Below, piece after piece: positions 42,763 through 52,693 of a DNA stretch of 64,000 bases (position 1 is its first letter; every line of letters starts with the position of its first letter). The notes beneath the pieces are model-generated. The model saw only the letters and a program-made list of their open reading frames with translations, had not been told where the DNA came from and made no database searches. The stretch is from assembly GCA_963721435.1 (NCBI GenBank), contig CAVRJC010000007.1:1-64000 (forward strand). The letters run 5' to 3'. The DNA comes from CAVRJC01 sp963721435. Lineage in GTDB: Bacteria; Actinomycetota; Acidimicrobiia; IMCC26256; DASPTH01. The position numbers and the translations under genes are program-made.

Positions 42763-44922
42763 CTAACGGGCGGGCGGGTCGCCGGGCATGTCCTCGCGCA
42801 GGTCGTCGTCGATGTCCGCGTCGGTGTCGGTGACCCGGATCTCCTCGGGCTGGTCGGCCTGGAGGGCGTCGAGGGCTTCGGCGGCCGGTGACGTGCGGGC
42901 GTCGATCGCCGGGCCCGTGGGTTCCTTCGGGGTGCCGGCGCCGTTCCCCGAGCCGTTGCCGCCGGCGCCACCGCTGGTGAGGTATCGCATCAGCGTCGCG
43001 GCCAGGCCGTCGATCGGGCCGCCGCCTCCGCCTCCGGTCACGAGCACCTCGGGCACGACGGTGATGTGGCCCTCGGCGACCGCGTTGGCCACGGCGACCA
43101 TCGCGGTGGCCGCGCCGCCCAGCGCCTCCTTCTGGGCCTCGAACCCGACCGCACGCGCGAGCCCGAGGGCTTCGGCGGCCTTGGCCTCCGCGAGCCCGAT
43201 CGCCTGGCGCTTGGCGGCCTCCGCTTCGCCGGTGAGCTGCACGTATGCGGCCTCGCCTCGGGCTTCCGCCTGACGGGCTTCGGCCTCGTTGGTCTTGATC
43301 TGCACCCCCACCTGCGCGCTCGCGAGCTGCGACTGCATGTTGGCGGTGCCCTTCGCCTTCTCCATCTCGATGCGCGACGTCTCGGCGCGTTGCTGCTCCT
43401 CGAACGTCGCCTTCTCCTGGTTGGCGATCTCGCGTTGCGTGAGCACCTTCACCAGCTCGGTCGGGAACACGACGTCCTGGATGTAGACGCCCTTCGTCTC
43501 GACCTCGTACTGGCTCAGGTAGCGCGTGATCGCGTCGAACGCCGCTGCCTGCACCTCCTGGCGGGTCTCGATGAACTTCACCGCCTCGAGTGCCTGCAGC
43601 GTGTTGCGGAAGTGGTTGCCGACCGCGGACTGCAGCACCTCGCTCACGAGGTTGCGCATCGTGCCGACCATCGAGATGACCTTCGGGGCCTTCGTGTCGG
43701 GCACGTGGATCTGCACCTGGAGGTCGATCTGGAACACGAAGCCCTCGCGGCTCTTCCCGACGATGGACGACAGCTGCGCGTCGAGGTCGTGCGCCTCCGA
43801 CGTCGCGTCGGCCCAGTTGAGCGTGAGGATGAACGTCGGCACGATCTCTGCCGCGTACACGCGTGGGTTGATCGCGTACTTCCCGGTGCGCAGCGGCTCC
43901 TGCCAGATCCCGCGGTGGCCGGGGCGCACGATCGAGCCGAACTTGAACTCGGCTCCCGACGTGTCGTCGGTGGGGAGCCCCACGAACCCCTTCATCACCG
44001 CGACCTCGCCCTGGTTGACGACGAGCATGGGCACGAGGTCGACGCGGATGAGGAACGGGTTCAGCAGGTACGCGCCGTAGAGCAGCGGGTCGTGCTGGAG
44101 CCCGATCTTGCCGCCGGCGTCCAGGAACGCCTGGAAGTCCTGGTAGTTGTTGTGCAGCGTGTTCTTGCTGCCGAGCAGCAGATCGATGAGCTCGGCGTCG
44201 GTCGTGGCGGTGCTGCCGCCGGCGTTGGTCGCCTCGATCGCGGCGACGTCCTCGAAGCCCCCGAGGCGGCTGGCGATGTCGCCCGACGGGAGCGGCTCGC
44301 CCTCGAGCGCGGTGACGACACCCACGAGGTCGACGTTGCCGTCCGGCGCGATCACCACCACGCGGAGCTGATCGGGCGAGAGGCCGAACGACTCGGGCGT
44401 GAGCATGCCGTTGTCGGACTGGCTCACGAGCTCGGGCGAGACGGGCATCCCGTAGACGGTCTGCGTCGTGATGACCAGGAACGCGACCGGGTGCATCGGC
44501 ACCAGAGTGCCCGGGGGCAGCACCGGCCGCTGCACGCCCTTCTGGCCGCCCTGCTCGATGAAGTTGGCGAGATGGGAGAAGTTGGCGAACTCGGGCTTGT
44601 ACACCGCGCTCTTGGCGCCGATCGGGAGAGGCGCGCCGACCTGCGCGATGACGACGCCGATCTCACCGGCGGGCACCTGCACCCACGGGAACTTCCTGAC
44701 CGAGAACATCGGCCAGAACTTGAAGCGCAAGCCCGGCATCAGCATCGTCGCCTGATACCCGGCCTCGCCGCGGAAGGCGATCGGGTTGTCCTCGGTCAGC
44801 TTGCGGAAGGCGAACGCCTTCGAGACGAGGCCGACCTCCGCCGCGCCGATCGAGTGGAACGACTTCAAGATCACGAACAGCACGATCACTGCGATCGCGA
44901 CACCGACGATGAGACCCACCAT
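42763..44922 (-). CDS. SPFH/flotillin-like membrane scaffold protein
   Basis: A 719-residue protein anchored by an N-terminal helix (VGLIVGVAIAVIVLFVILKS). An SPFH region is split by a long insert (about residues 90-300), continuing with RPGHRGIWQEPLRTGKYAIN and VSEVLQSAVGNHFRNTLQAL. A coiled coil rich in Ala/Glu/Gln follows (about 480-620: EKATFEEQQRAETSRIEMEK). The flotillin-type C-terminus has GGGGGGPIDGLAATLMRYL and an acidic tail. Such proteins organise membrane microdomains and proteolysis. It is the last gene of an operon with cytochrome c (15 bp upstream) and DUF6529. Confidence 0.87.
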   Translation of the reverse strand: MVGLIVGVAIAVIVLFVILKSFHSIGAAEVGLVSKAFAFRKLTEDNPIAFRGEAGYQATMLMPGLRFKFWPMFSVRKFPWVQVPAGEIGVVIAQVGAPLPIGAKSAVYKPEFANFSHLANFIEQGGQKGVQRPVLPPGTLVPMHPVAFLVITTQTVYGMPVSPELVSQSDNGMLTPESFGLSPDQLRVVVIAPDGNVDLVGVVTALEGEPLPSGDIASRLGGFEDVAAIEATNAGGSTATTDAELIDLLLGSKNTLHNNYQDFQAFLDAGGKIGLQHDPLLYGAYLLNPFLIRVDLVPMLVVNQGEVAVMKGFVGLPTDDTSGAEFKFGSIVRPGHRGIWQEPLRTGKYAINPRVYAAEIVPTFILTLNWADATSEAHDLDAQLSSIVGKSREGFVFQIDLQVQIHVPDTKAPKVISMVGTMRNLVSEVLQSAVGNHFRNTLQALEAVKFIETRQEVQAAAFDAITRYLSQYEVETKGVYIQDVVFPTELVKVLTQREIANQEKATFEEQQRAETSRIEMEKAKGTANMQSQLASAQVGVQIKTNEAEARQAEARGEAAYVQLTGEAEAAKRQAIGLAEAKAAEALGLARAVGFEAQKEALGGAATAMVAVANAVAEGHITVVPEVLVTGGGGGGPIDGLAATLMRYLTSGGAGGNGSGNGAGTPKEPTGPAIDARTSPAAEALDALQADQPEEIRVTDTDADIDDDLREDMPGDPPAR

Positions 44923-44937
44923 GGGAACGGTTCCTTC

Positions 44938-45276
44938 CTACAACGTGCGTGTGTACTCGACGACGAGACTGATCTCGTTCGCCGACAGGCTCTTGCCGAA
45001 CGCGGGCATCCCGCCGCGTCCGTTGGTGACGACGCTGATCTCGCCGGCCGCGTCGGGGAACGAGGTCGCGACCTTGCCGTCGGAGAGTTGCGGCCCGATG
45101 CCACCACCGCCGTCGCTCCCGTGGCACGACGCGCAGCTCGCGGCGAACAGCGACGCGCCGGGCGCGGCGGGCGCGCTGCTTCCGGAACCGGGCTCGTTGG
45201 CGAAGAGCAGCACGAAGAACACCGCCGCGCCCGCGAGCACGACGATCTCGATCGCAGTGACGATGCGCTTGAACAT
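44938..45276 (-). CDS. Membrane-anchored mono-haem cytochrome c
   Basis: A 112-residue small electron carrier. One N-terminal helix (about residues 7-26) anchors or exports it. A Ser/Pro/Ala linker leads to the haem site CASCHG (Cys48, Cys51, His52) and the distal Met in GRGGMPAFG (Met90), the class I fold. It lies between the DUF6529 and SPFH genes in one operon. DUF6529-cytochrome pairing suggests a small membrane redox unit. No other respiratory genes are nearby. Confidence 0.9.
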   Translation of the reverse strand: MFKRIVTAIEIVVLAGAAVFFVLLFANEPGSGSSAPAAPGASLFAASCASCHGSDGGGGIGPQLSDGKVATSFPDAAGEISVVTNGRGGMPAFGKSLSANEISLVVEYTRTL

Positions 45277-45292
45277 CAGAAGAAAGAGGTCA

Positions 45293-45874
45293 TCAGAAGA
45301 GCGGAAGGCCCGCAGGACGCGACGTGAAATACCACACGCTGCTCGTGAGCCAGATCCCGACGAGCACTGCGAACACGAGGCCGCCGATCACCGGAAGGGT
45401 CCAGCCGGGAAGCCCGTGGACGCGGACCGCGAGCACCTTGACCGTGAACGCGCCGTAGAACACGCAGCCGAGCAACGAGTGCAGGAGCACCCGCGTGTCG
45501 GTGGACTGGAAGCCGAGTGCCCACAGGCACTGGTAGGCGACCGGCAGCGTGAGCGCGAACGCGACCGTCCCGACGAGGCGGTGGGCATCACCGAGCCACG
45601 AGGGTGCGGCGCGCGGCACGAGCAGCTTCCCGTACATGCGGAGCGCGAGGAGGATCTGCACGACCGCGAGCGTCATGGCCGCGGTCGCGAACCACACCTT
45701 GAGCTGCAGGGTGGTGGTGAAGACGAGGGAGTAGGGAGCTTCGTGCGTCGGGTCGTGCACGTTGGCGTACACGCCGAGCGCGACCGACACCGCCGCGCCC
45801 GCGAGCACGATCCACGCCAGACGGGTGGAACCGCGCGTCCGCGGAATCACGGCCGCACTCGTGGCTTCGGTCAT
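45293..45874 (-). CDS. DUF6529-like membrane protein
   Basis: A 193-residue protein with about five helices: 19-38, 50-80, 98-118, 128-148 and 158-178. Conserved-looking His residues (GDAHRLVG at about 95-98, LLHSLLGCVFYG at about 132) face each other across helices, in the manner of b-type cytochromes or ferric reductase-like proteins, so haem b binding is possible. It is the first gene of the operon with cytochrome c and the SPFH protein, 16 bp before the cytochrome start. DUF6529 is my best family guess. Confidence 0.72.
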   Translation of the reverse strand: MTEATSAAVIPRTRGSTRLAWIVLAGAAVSVALGVYANVHDPTHEAPYSLVFTTTLQLKVWFATAAMTLAVVQILLALRMYGKLLVPRAAPSWLGDAHRLVGTVAFALTLPVAYQCLWALGFQSTDTRVLLHSLLGCVFYGAFTVKVLAVRVHGLPGWTLPVIGGLVFAVLVGIWLTSSVWYFTSRPAGLPLF

Positions 45875-45959
45875 GTCAGCCCCTTCCGGCGCGCATCGTA
45901 GGGCGTGCGGATCGGAACGCGCTCGGGCCGATCGCTCACTCGATGGTTACGCTCCGAAC

Positions 45960-46610
45960 GTGCCCGCGTTCCTCGACCCTGCGCGTCTCGCCGCCAACGA
46001 CGCCCTGCTCGCGGGATGGGAGCGCTTCGTCCGGCGCGCGACGATCGGCCCACGCAGCGCGCGGGCCCGACGGTTCCGCGCGTTCGGCGAGGGCTCTGCG
46101 GTCTGCGTGCCGATCGCCACGCTGTACGGGGAGGAGTACATCGAGCTCGGGGCCGATTGCATCGTCGGTCCGTACTCGACCCTCTCCGCGGGCGTCATGC
46201 CCGGGCACGTCCCCGATCACATTCCGGTCGTGACCATCGGCGACCGGTGCCTCATCGGGAAGGGGAGCGGCATCGTCGGGCACTTCTCGATCGAGATCGG
46301 CGACGACGTGTTCACGGGCCATCACGTCTACGTCACCGACGCCAACCACGGCTACGAAGACGTCACGCTCCCGATCGGCAAGCAGTTCGCAGCACCTCGC
46401 CCCGTGAGCATCGGCGCGGGCTCGTGGCTCGGGCACGGCACGGTGGTGCTCCCGGGCTCGATGATCGGCGAGCACGTGGTCGTGGGGGCCGGCTCCGTGG
46501 TCACGGGCAAGCTGCCGTCGTTCAGCGTCGCCGTCGGCAACCCCGCTCGGGTCATCCGCCAGTACGAGGATGGCGCCTGGGCACGGGCTCAGCGCGCCGG
46601 CGAGGGATAG
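45960..46610 (+). CDS. Left-handed beta-helix acyltransferase
   Basis: A 216-residue hexapeptide-repeat enzyme of the LbetaH/WbbJ-MaaT class, transferring acetyl or acyl groups to a sugar or antibiotic. Repeats start at YIELGADCIVGPYSTLSAGV. HHVYVTDANHGYEDVTLPIG includes the catalytic His region, and GSWLGHGTVVLPGSMIGEHV continues to GNPARVIRQYEDG. The N-terminal 55 residues are helical and Arg-rich. Start GTG 45960. The last 59 bp overlap the convergent binding-protein gene, so one of the two C-termini may be shorter in practice. Its acceptor is unknown. Confidence 0.82.
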   Translation: MPAFLDPARLAANDALLAGWERFVRRATIGPRSARARRFRAFGEGSAVCVPIATLYGEEYIELGADCIVGPYSTLSAGVMPGHVPDHIPVVTIGDRCLIGKGSGIVGHFSIEIGDDVFTGHHVYVTDANHGYEDVTLPIGKQFAAPRPVSIGAGSWLGHGTVVLPGSMIGEHVVVGAGSVVTGKLPSFSVAVGNPARVIRQYEDGAWARAQRAGEG

Positions 46611-48240
46611 CTCGGGGCGCGGCCGTCGACGGGATGGTCGTGAGCACCGTCGTCGAGGTGGCGTCGTCGTAGAGGCCCACCTTGGTCGACGGCCATCCTT
46701 TCGGGAGGTAGCGGGCACCGCCGTCCGCGTAGCGGTAGAGGCCGGTGCCGACGTTGCCGACCTCGTCGGGGCCGGTCGCGTTCGCGTCCCACCAGATCAC
46801 GGTGGCGTCGTCGCCCGCGGTGAGGTCGACGCCCTTCCACACCTTGTGGCGTCCCCACGAGAAGTGCATCCGGGTGGGCACGGTCCCGGGTGGCGATGGG
46901 TATCGGAAGAGCCCGGCCTGGAAGGTCTTGGGGGTGAGGTCGGGCCCCGCGAGGTGCACGCCGGTGAAGAAGAGGAGCGGTGCCTGCGCGAGCTCACGGT
47001 ACGTCGACGCGATCGGGGGACGGCCGGTCTGCCACGTGATGACGTTCGCGAGCTCGTCCGCGCTCTCCGAGGTGCGCGCCGGGAGCAACGAGACGCCGAA
47101 GGCGTGAGACCATTGCTTCTGGTCGTACTGCCTCCCGAAGACCGCCGTGTCGGTGAAGGCAAATCCGAGCACGACCCATTCAGGGAAATACCCCTGCACC
47201 GTTGCCTCCCGGGTCAGGAATGTCGGGAACACCGGGTCGCCGGCGAGGATCACACTCGTGACGCCGGAGCTCTTCAACTTCGCGATGACATTGCGGGCGT
47301 TCTGCTGCGCGGTCGTGAGGTCGAGCGCGTAGGGCACGGTGACCGCGGGCTTGACGTGGTAGTGGGCCAGGCGCTGCTTGAAGTGCGCGACGCTCTCGGC
47401 GAACGTCCCCGCGTCGTCGTCGTAGTGGACGATGCCGAACACGCGCGTCTTCGACGCAAGCGCCGGATCACCGGCGTGCTCTGCGGCACCACCTGCGAGC
47501 TGGGTACCGACGAATGCCGCCCAGTGCTCGCTCGCCTGTTCCGGTGACGCGATCGTCGGCCATACGAACGGCGCGTGCTGCTCGAGGAAGGACTGCGGCT
47601 CGGCGATGACGCAATCGCCGACGCAGAGCACGCCGCGCGCCGCGAGCTCCTCGGCGTACGCCGTGGTCTGGCCGGGACCACCGAACGAGGCGAACGCGTG
47701 CAACTCCGTCGCCGCCTTGATCGCGTCGGCCTTCGCGGCGATGTCGTCGTCCGGCGCCCCACTCGCCTTCAGCGTGACCATCTTGACCTTGCGGCCGTAG
47801 AGCTCGTAGTGCGCGGAGAAGTAGTCGATGTACTGCTGCGTGGTGTCGCGCTCCTTCGCGAGGCTCTCGTCGCTCCCGCTGTTCTCGAAGAACGCCTGTT
47901 GCAGCAGATCCGGCTGCGCCTGGTACAGCACCACCGTGATGGTGTCCTTCGTGACGCCCGGGGAGGTCGCACCGCCGTTGCTCCCGCCGGTCCACGGCTC
48001 GACGCACGGGGGCGCGTACCCGCTCGGCACGGCGAGCTTGCCGGTGGAAGTGTCACAACTCGGCCCCCAGTCGACCTGCTTTCCCTGCGCCCGAGCCTCG
48101 TCGAACGTGAGCGGCAGCGCAGTGGCCGGTCGCGTCACCGCTCGGGCGGAGATCGGGGCGACGGCGAGCACCGAGGTCGTCACGGCGATCGCGGTCAGCA
48201 GGAAGAGCAGTCGACTGCCGCGGTGGTGGGTCACAGGCAC
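46552..48240 (-). CDS. Branched-chain-type ABC transporter substrate-binding protein
   Basis: A 562-residue exported receptor (signal: RLLFLLTAIAVTTSVLAVAP, then ISARA). It has the periplasmic-binding type I fold seen in LivJ-like proteins (DTITVVLYQAQPD, AHYELYGRKVKMVTLKASGA, VFGIVHYDDDAGTFAESVAH), but longer, with extra N- and C-terminal parts rich in W. It lies 32 bp downstream of the LivHMFG chain and reads the same way, so it is presumably that transporter's receptor. The Arg/Pro-rich last 20 residues overlap the convergent acyltransferase gene. Confidence 0.87.
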   Translation of the reverse strand: MPVTHHRGSRLLFLLTAIAVTTSVLAVAPISARAVTRPATALPLTFDEARAQGKQVDWGPSCDTSTGKLAVPSGYAPPCVEPWTGGSNGGATSPGVTKDTITVVLYQAQPDLLQQAFFENSGSDESLAKERDTTQQYIDYFSAHYELYGRKVKMVTLKASGAPDDDIAAKADAIKAATELHAFASFGGPGQTTAYAEELAARGVLCVGDCVIAEPQSFLEQHAPFVWPTIASPEQASEHWAAFVGTQLAGGAAEHAGDPALASKTRVFGIVHYDDDAGTFAESVAHFKQRLAHYHVKPAVTVPYALDLTTAQQNARNVIAKLKSSGVTSVILAGDPVFPTFLTREATVQGYFPEWVVLGFAFTDTAVFGRQYDQKQWSHAFGVSLLPARTSESADELANVITWQTGRPPIASTYRELAQAPLLFFTGVHLAGPDLTPKTFQAGLFRYPSPPGTVPTRMHFSWGRHKVWKGVDLTAGDDATVIWWDANATGPDEVGNVGTGLYRYADGGARYLPKGWPSTKVGLYDDATSTTVLTTIPSTAAPRAIPRRRAEPVPRRHPRTGG

Positions 48241-48272
48241 AGATGGTCGCGCGTGGAATTGGCTCGGCTCGG

Positions 48273-51200
48273 TCAGTGCCCCAGGTAGGAACGCACGACG
48301 TCGGGGTGCTCGAGGACACTTGGCGGGTCCCCGATTGCAACCACGCGTCCAAGATCGAGCGCGAGCAAGCGGTCCGAGATTGCGCGCAACAGGGTGAGGT
48401 CGTGCTCGATGACGAGCAGGCTCGCGCCGAGAGAGTCACGCACGTTCCGGAGCATCGGCGCGAGTGCTTCGGCTTCACGTTGCGCGATCCCGCTCGACGG
48501 CTCGTCGAGGAGCAGCATGGTTGGTTCGTGCGCGAGGACGCAGGCGAGGTCCACGATCCGGCGGGTTCCGGTCGACAGCTCGTGCACGAACTTGTCGGCG
48601 AAGGCGCCCAGCCCGAGCATTTCGATCAACTCGTCGACTCGCCTGAGCACCGCTGCTTCGGAGCGTCGGACGGCCGGTACGTGGAGCGCGGCGAGGATGG
48701 GATCACGCACGGCGACGGCGTGCTCCCTTGCGACTGCGATCGCCTCGGTCACGGTGAGTGCGGGGAACAGACGACCGTCCTGGAACGATCGGCCAAGACC
48801 CAACCGCGCCCGTGCGGGCGCCGAGAGCGCGGTGAGCTCGCGAGCCCCAGACGTTCCGAGAAGCGCCACCCTTCCGCCGTCCGGGGTCAGGAAGCCGGAG
48901 ATCACGTCGAACAGGGTCGTCTTGCCCGCCCCGTTGGGCCCGAGCACGCCGAGGATCTCACCGGCCTCCACCGCGAACGACACTTCGTCGAGCGCGACGA
49001 CACCTCCGAAGTGCTTGGAGACCGTGTCCACCCTGAGGCGGGTGCCGGTCGTGATGCCGGGCGCGACCGCGGTGCCCGCCGAGGCGGGGCCGAGGAACAC
49101 GGCGCGCACGAGCTCGGGATGGTCGAGGAGCTCCTGTGCCGGGCCGGCGAATCGAACCTCGCCCTTCTCGAGGAAGTACGCACGGTCGGCGACGCCGAGC
49201 GCGAGGTCGACCGACTGTTCGACCACGACGATGGTCGTGCCGGCGTCGCGGAGCTCGGCGAGCAGCTCGCGGAGCCGCGTGACGAGAGCCGGCGAGAGCC
49301 CGAGCGACATCTCGTCGACGAGCAGGAGGCGAGGGCGTGTGATCAGCGCCATCGCGAGCGTGAGCATCTGCTGCTCGCCCCCCGAAAGGTCTCCCGCGCG
49401 TCGCGTCGACGAGTCGCGAGCGCGGGGAACACATCGAGGGCATCGCGGGTCGCGACGGTTGCGGCTGCGGCGTCGTCAGCAAGCCAACCGGCGAGGCGCA
49501 GGTTGTCGTCGACGCGAAGTGACGGGAAGACGCCCTGCCCGCCGGGCGCCTGCACGATCCCACGCGCCACGATCTGCTCCGGTGCGGCGTGGGTCGTGTC
49601 GACACCGTCGAACACGATCGTTCCCCGACTGGGTGACAGGAGGCCGGAGATCGTGCGGAGCAGCGTCGACTTCCCGGAGCCGTTCGTTCCGAGCAGGGCG
49701 ACGATCTCTCCCCGTCCCACGTCGAGATCCACGCCGAACAGCACTTGGATGCCCTCGTATGCCACATCGAGGTCGCGCACGGTGAGCAGGGCACCCGGCG
49801 AGGGCGCGACTGCCGGGCGCACCGCGCCGGCCCGCGACGTGGCAGGAGCCTGCGCGCGATCCGCGACGAGGCTCGGCGCGGAGATGCCACGTCGCACCGC
49901 GACCCGCCGAAGCCAGATGTCGCGGAGGTCGGCGAACACCGCGCCGAGCCCGCCGCGGAAGAGGAGGAGCACGAGGAGCATCGCCGACCCGGTCGCGAGG
50001 ATCTGCCACTCGACGGGGAGCCACCACGTCACGCCGCGGACGAGAAAGGCTCCGAACAGGGCGCCCGGGATGGATCCCAGGCCACCGATCACGACCATTG
50101 CGAACACGACCAGGCTCTCACCGGCGGTGTACGAGTCGAGCTGGAGCCCGTTCTGGTGGTGCACGAAGAGCGCTCCCGCGAACGCGGCGAGAAACCCGGA
50201 CATCGCGAACGCGCCGAGCGTCGTCCGCCGCGTGTTCACCCCGTAGGAGCTCGCGGCCTGCTCGTTCTCTCGAATCGCGACGAGAACGCGGCCGGTGCGA
50301 CTGCGCCGGATCCCGTAGACGGCGACGACCGCGAGCGCGAGCGCGATGAGGCACAAGAAGTAGTAGCTGCGCTCCGAGCTGACGTTGATCACGCCGAACA
50401 GATCGGTTCGTTCGATCCTCGGCGGAGGGAGCCAGTCGAGCTCCTTGCCGGGCCCGAACACCTGCGGATTGAGCAACCAGGCAGTCGTCGCGAGGGAGAA
50501 GGCGAGGGTCACGACCGCGATCGTGAGGCCGCGCCGCCGGAGCACCGGAAGGCCGATCACGACGGCGACGCCCGCACCGACGGCTCCGGCAGCCAGCATC
50601 CCGATGCTGAGATCCCAACCCCACCGTGCGGTGATCGACCCGGCGACCGCTGCCCCGACGCCCACGAAGGCCATCTGCCCCAGGCTCACTTCTCCCGCCC
50701 AGCCGGTGAGAACGACGAGCGACAGCGCGATCACCCCGTAGATCAGAGCGACCGACGCCAGGTTCGTCCGGCTCTCGCTGAACACGAAGGGGACGGCTGT
50801 GAGCGCGGCCGCGACGAGCGCGACCAGGCCGATGCCCGCACCGCGCACTTCGGGGAGACGCGCGAGCTCGCGTGGCACGGGTCGGGGCTCTCGCACCGCG
50901 CGCCATGCCGAGGGTTCGATGCGGCCGCGCAGCCCCGTACCCGCGGGCGTGCACCACAACGCGACGACCACGACCACGAAGAGCACGGGCTGGACGTATT
51001 GCGGCTGGTTCCAGCCCCACACGACCGACTGCTCGATGATCCCCAATGCGATCGCGGCGATCGCGATCGTCGGGAGCCGTTCCATGCGCCCGATGACCGC
51101 CGCCGCGAGCGCGGGCAGCAGGAGCGACGGACCGAGCACGGTCCCGATCGACAGTCCCACGATGCCGGCACGGAGGAAGACGGCGAGGAATCCGAGCGAA

Positions 51201-51889
51201 CCGGCGATCATCCACACGACCATGTGCACCCGCCGCACCGGGATGCCGAGCAGTGCCGCGCGGTCGGCGTCGTCGGCGCACGCGCGCATGGCGACTCCGA
51301 CACGGGTACGCAGGAAGAGCGCGAGCCCGATGAACGCGAGGGGGATCAGGATCACGGCGATGACGTCGTTGCCGCTGAAGCGCAGTGGCTCGATCGTGAA
51401 CGATGCGTCGAACGGGGCAGGGAAGCTCTGCGGTGGAGTGGAGACGTCGAACCATCTGGGGAGGAGGAGGCCGAGCCCGGCGAGCACCTGGGCGAGACCG
51501 ATCGTCGCGACGGTGAGTATGAGGCGCGGTGAGCGGAAGAACCTTCTGATCACGACGAGCTCGACGATCGCTCCGAGCGCGGCCGCGGCGGCGAGCCCGA
51601 CCGTGAACGCGACCAGCCAGCTCGCGCCGCTGCTCACCACCAGCAACACTGCCAGCGACGCGGGTGCCGCGCCGAGGTCGCCCTGCGCGAAGTTGAGGAT
51701 GCGGTTCGCGCGGTAGACGAGCGCGAGCCCCAACGCGAGAAGCGCGCTCAACCCGCCGAGCAGCGCTCCTTGGACCACGATTCCCGCCGGCGGCGCCCAC
51801 AGCCATTGCACGACCGCGAGGAACACGCCCGCGCCCGCGACCAACGCGAGCGCTCGGAGGGCCAGCACCGCCGCCGGCCGGGCAACCAC
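48273..51889 (-). CDS. Single-chain branched-chain-type ABC transporter: LivH-LivM-LivF-LivG fusion, one frameshift
   Basis: About 1,204 residues if the break at about 49390-49402 is repaired. Order: LivH permease (about residues 1-330; NRILNFAQGDLG), LivM permease (345-670; LTGWAGEVSLGQMAFVGVG), LivF ATPase (697-935; GTNGSGKST, then LSGGEQQMLTLAMAL, DEMSLGLSP) and LivG ATPase (947-1204; GPNGAGKTT, LSTGTRRIVDLA, DEPSSGIA). Domains join by short linkers with no stops, except that LATRRRDA continues one frame over before the LivF signature. Start GTG 51889 is uncertain (TTG 51922 possible); no ribosome site is clear. All four subunits of a complete importer core on one chain is unusual; the receptor gene follows. 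Confidence 0.85.
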
Positions 51890-51973
51890 CCGCGCATCGC
51901 GACGTCGGGACGCGTGCTCCAAGGACGCCAGTATGGGCGAAGCCGTGCCGCGCCGCTCGTACACTGCCGCCGC

Positions 51974-52693
51974 ATGACGAACCTCGCTCGCAAATTCAGT
52001 GCGCCCGTCTTGCTGGTTGCGGTCGCCGCCGGAGCACTGTCGGTCGCGCCCGCGGCGAGCGCCGCGAGCAGCAACGACGCGAAGATCGCCCAGGCGGGCG
52101 TGCTGGTCTCGTCCGACCTGCCCACCACGTGGTCGCAACACAAGCGGGACACGTCCTCGGACAAGGCGACGGCCGCGGCGGCGGCGAAGATCCCGAGCTG
52201 CAAGGCCTACCGGTCGTTCCGTCAGTCTCTCGACTCGGTGAAGCGATCACGGGCCGAGTCGCCCGATTTCGAGCTCGGACAGTCGAGCTTCAACAACACC
52301 GTGAATGTGTTCGCGAACGAGAAGTCGGCCAGTCGAGCGCTTGCAATGTTCGGCAGCTCGTCGATCGCGACCTGCACCGACAAGCTGTTCACGGTGTTGT
52401 TCCAGAAGCAGGTCGCGTCGGACAAGAAGACGGCGGCGCAGGTGCAGGGCATCGAAGTCGACGTGCAGCCCTACGACATCACGAACTACGGCGACGACAC
52501 CGTCGCGTACGAAGGCAGCGCCACCGTCACGTTCAAGGACGGCACGACGCTCCAGATCGGGCTCGGCAACACGGCGGTGCGAGTCGGGCGTGCGGTGAGC
52601 GACTACAGCTACACGCTGTTCGAGCAGGACGCGGTCGACGCGCTTTCACCCGCCGTCGAGAAGTCGATCGCGCGGCTCCAAGCGGCTCTCTGA
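51974..52693 (+). CDS. Secreted protein with PknH-sensor-like domain
   Basis: A 239-residue exported protein. A signal peptide (KFSAPVLLVAVAAGALSVAP, then AASAASS) is followed by an about 200-residue domain with VLVSSDLPTTWSQHK, CKAYRSFRQSL and FANEKSASRALAMFGSSSIATC. The last pattern (a change-in-count type helix ending in Cys) resembles the extracellular sensor of mycobacterial PknH-type proteins. Two Cys could form a disulphide. Its role is unknown. It is divergent from the transporter fusion and its last 85 bp overlap the convergent DUF429 gene. Confidence 0.75.
   Translation: MTNLARKFSAPVLLVAVAAGALSVAPAASAASSNDAKIAQAGVLVSSDLPTTWSQHKRDTSSDKATAAAAAKIPSCKAYRSFRQSLDSVKRSRAESPDFELGQSSFNNTVNVFANEKSASRALAMFGSSSIATCTDKLFTVLFQKQVASDKKTAAQVQGIEVDVQPYDITNYGDDTVAYEGSATVTFKDGTTLQIGLGNTAVRVGRAVSDYSYTLFEQDAVDALSPAVEKSIARLQAAL

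Noticed and set aside
45265..45305. Short direct repeat catcagaaga (two copies)
   Set aside because: Ten bases, 17 bp apart, around a stop/start junction; too short to claim more than chance duplication.
43066..45327. Long plus-strand open frame opposite the SPFH gene
   Set aside because: Same shadow effect; the minus-strand protein has clear domains and a proper operon context.
49380..49410. Programmed ribosomal frameshift in the livF part
   Set aside because: No slippery heptamer or downstream pseudoknot is apparent, and four similar breaks occur elsewhere in the window, so an indel is simpler.
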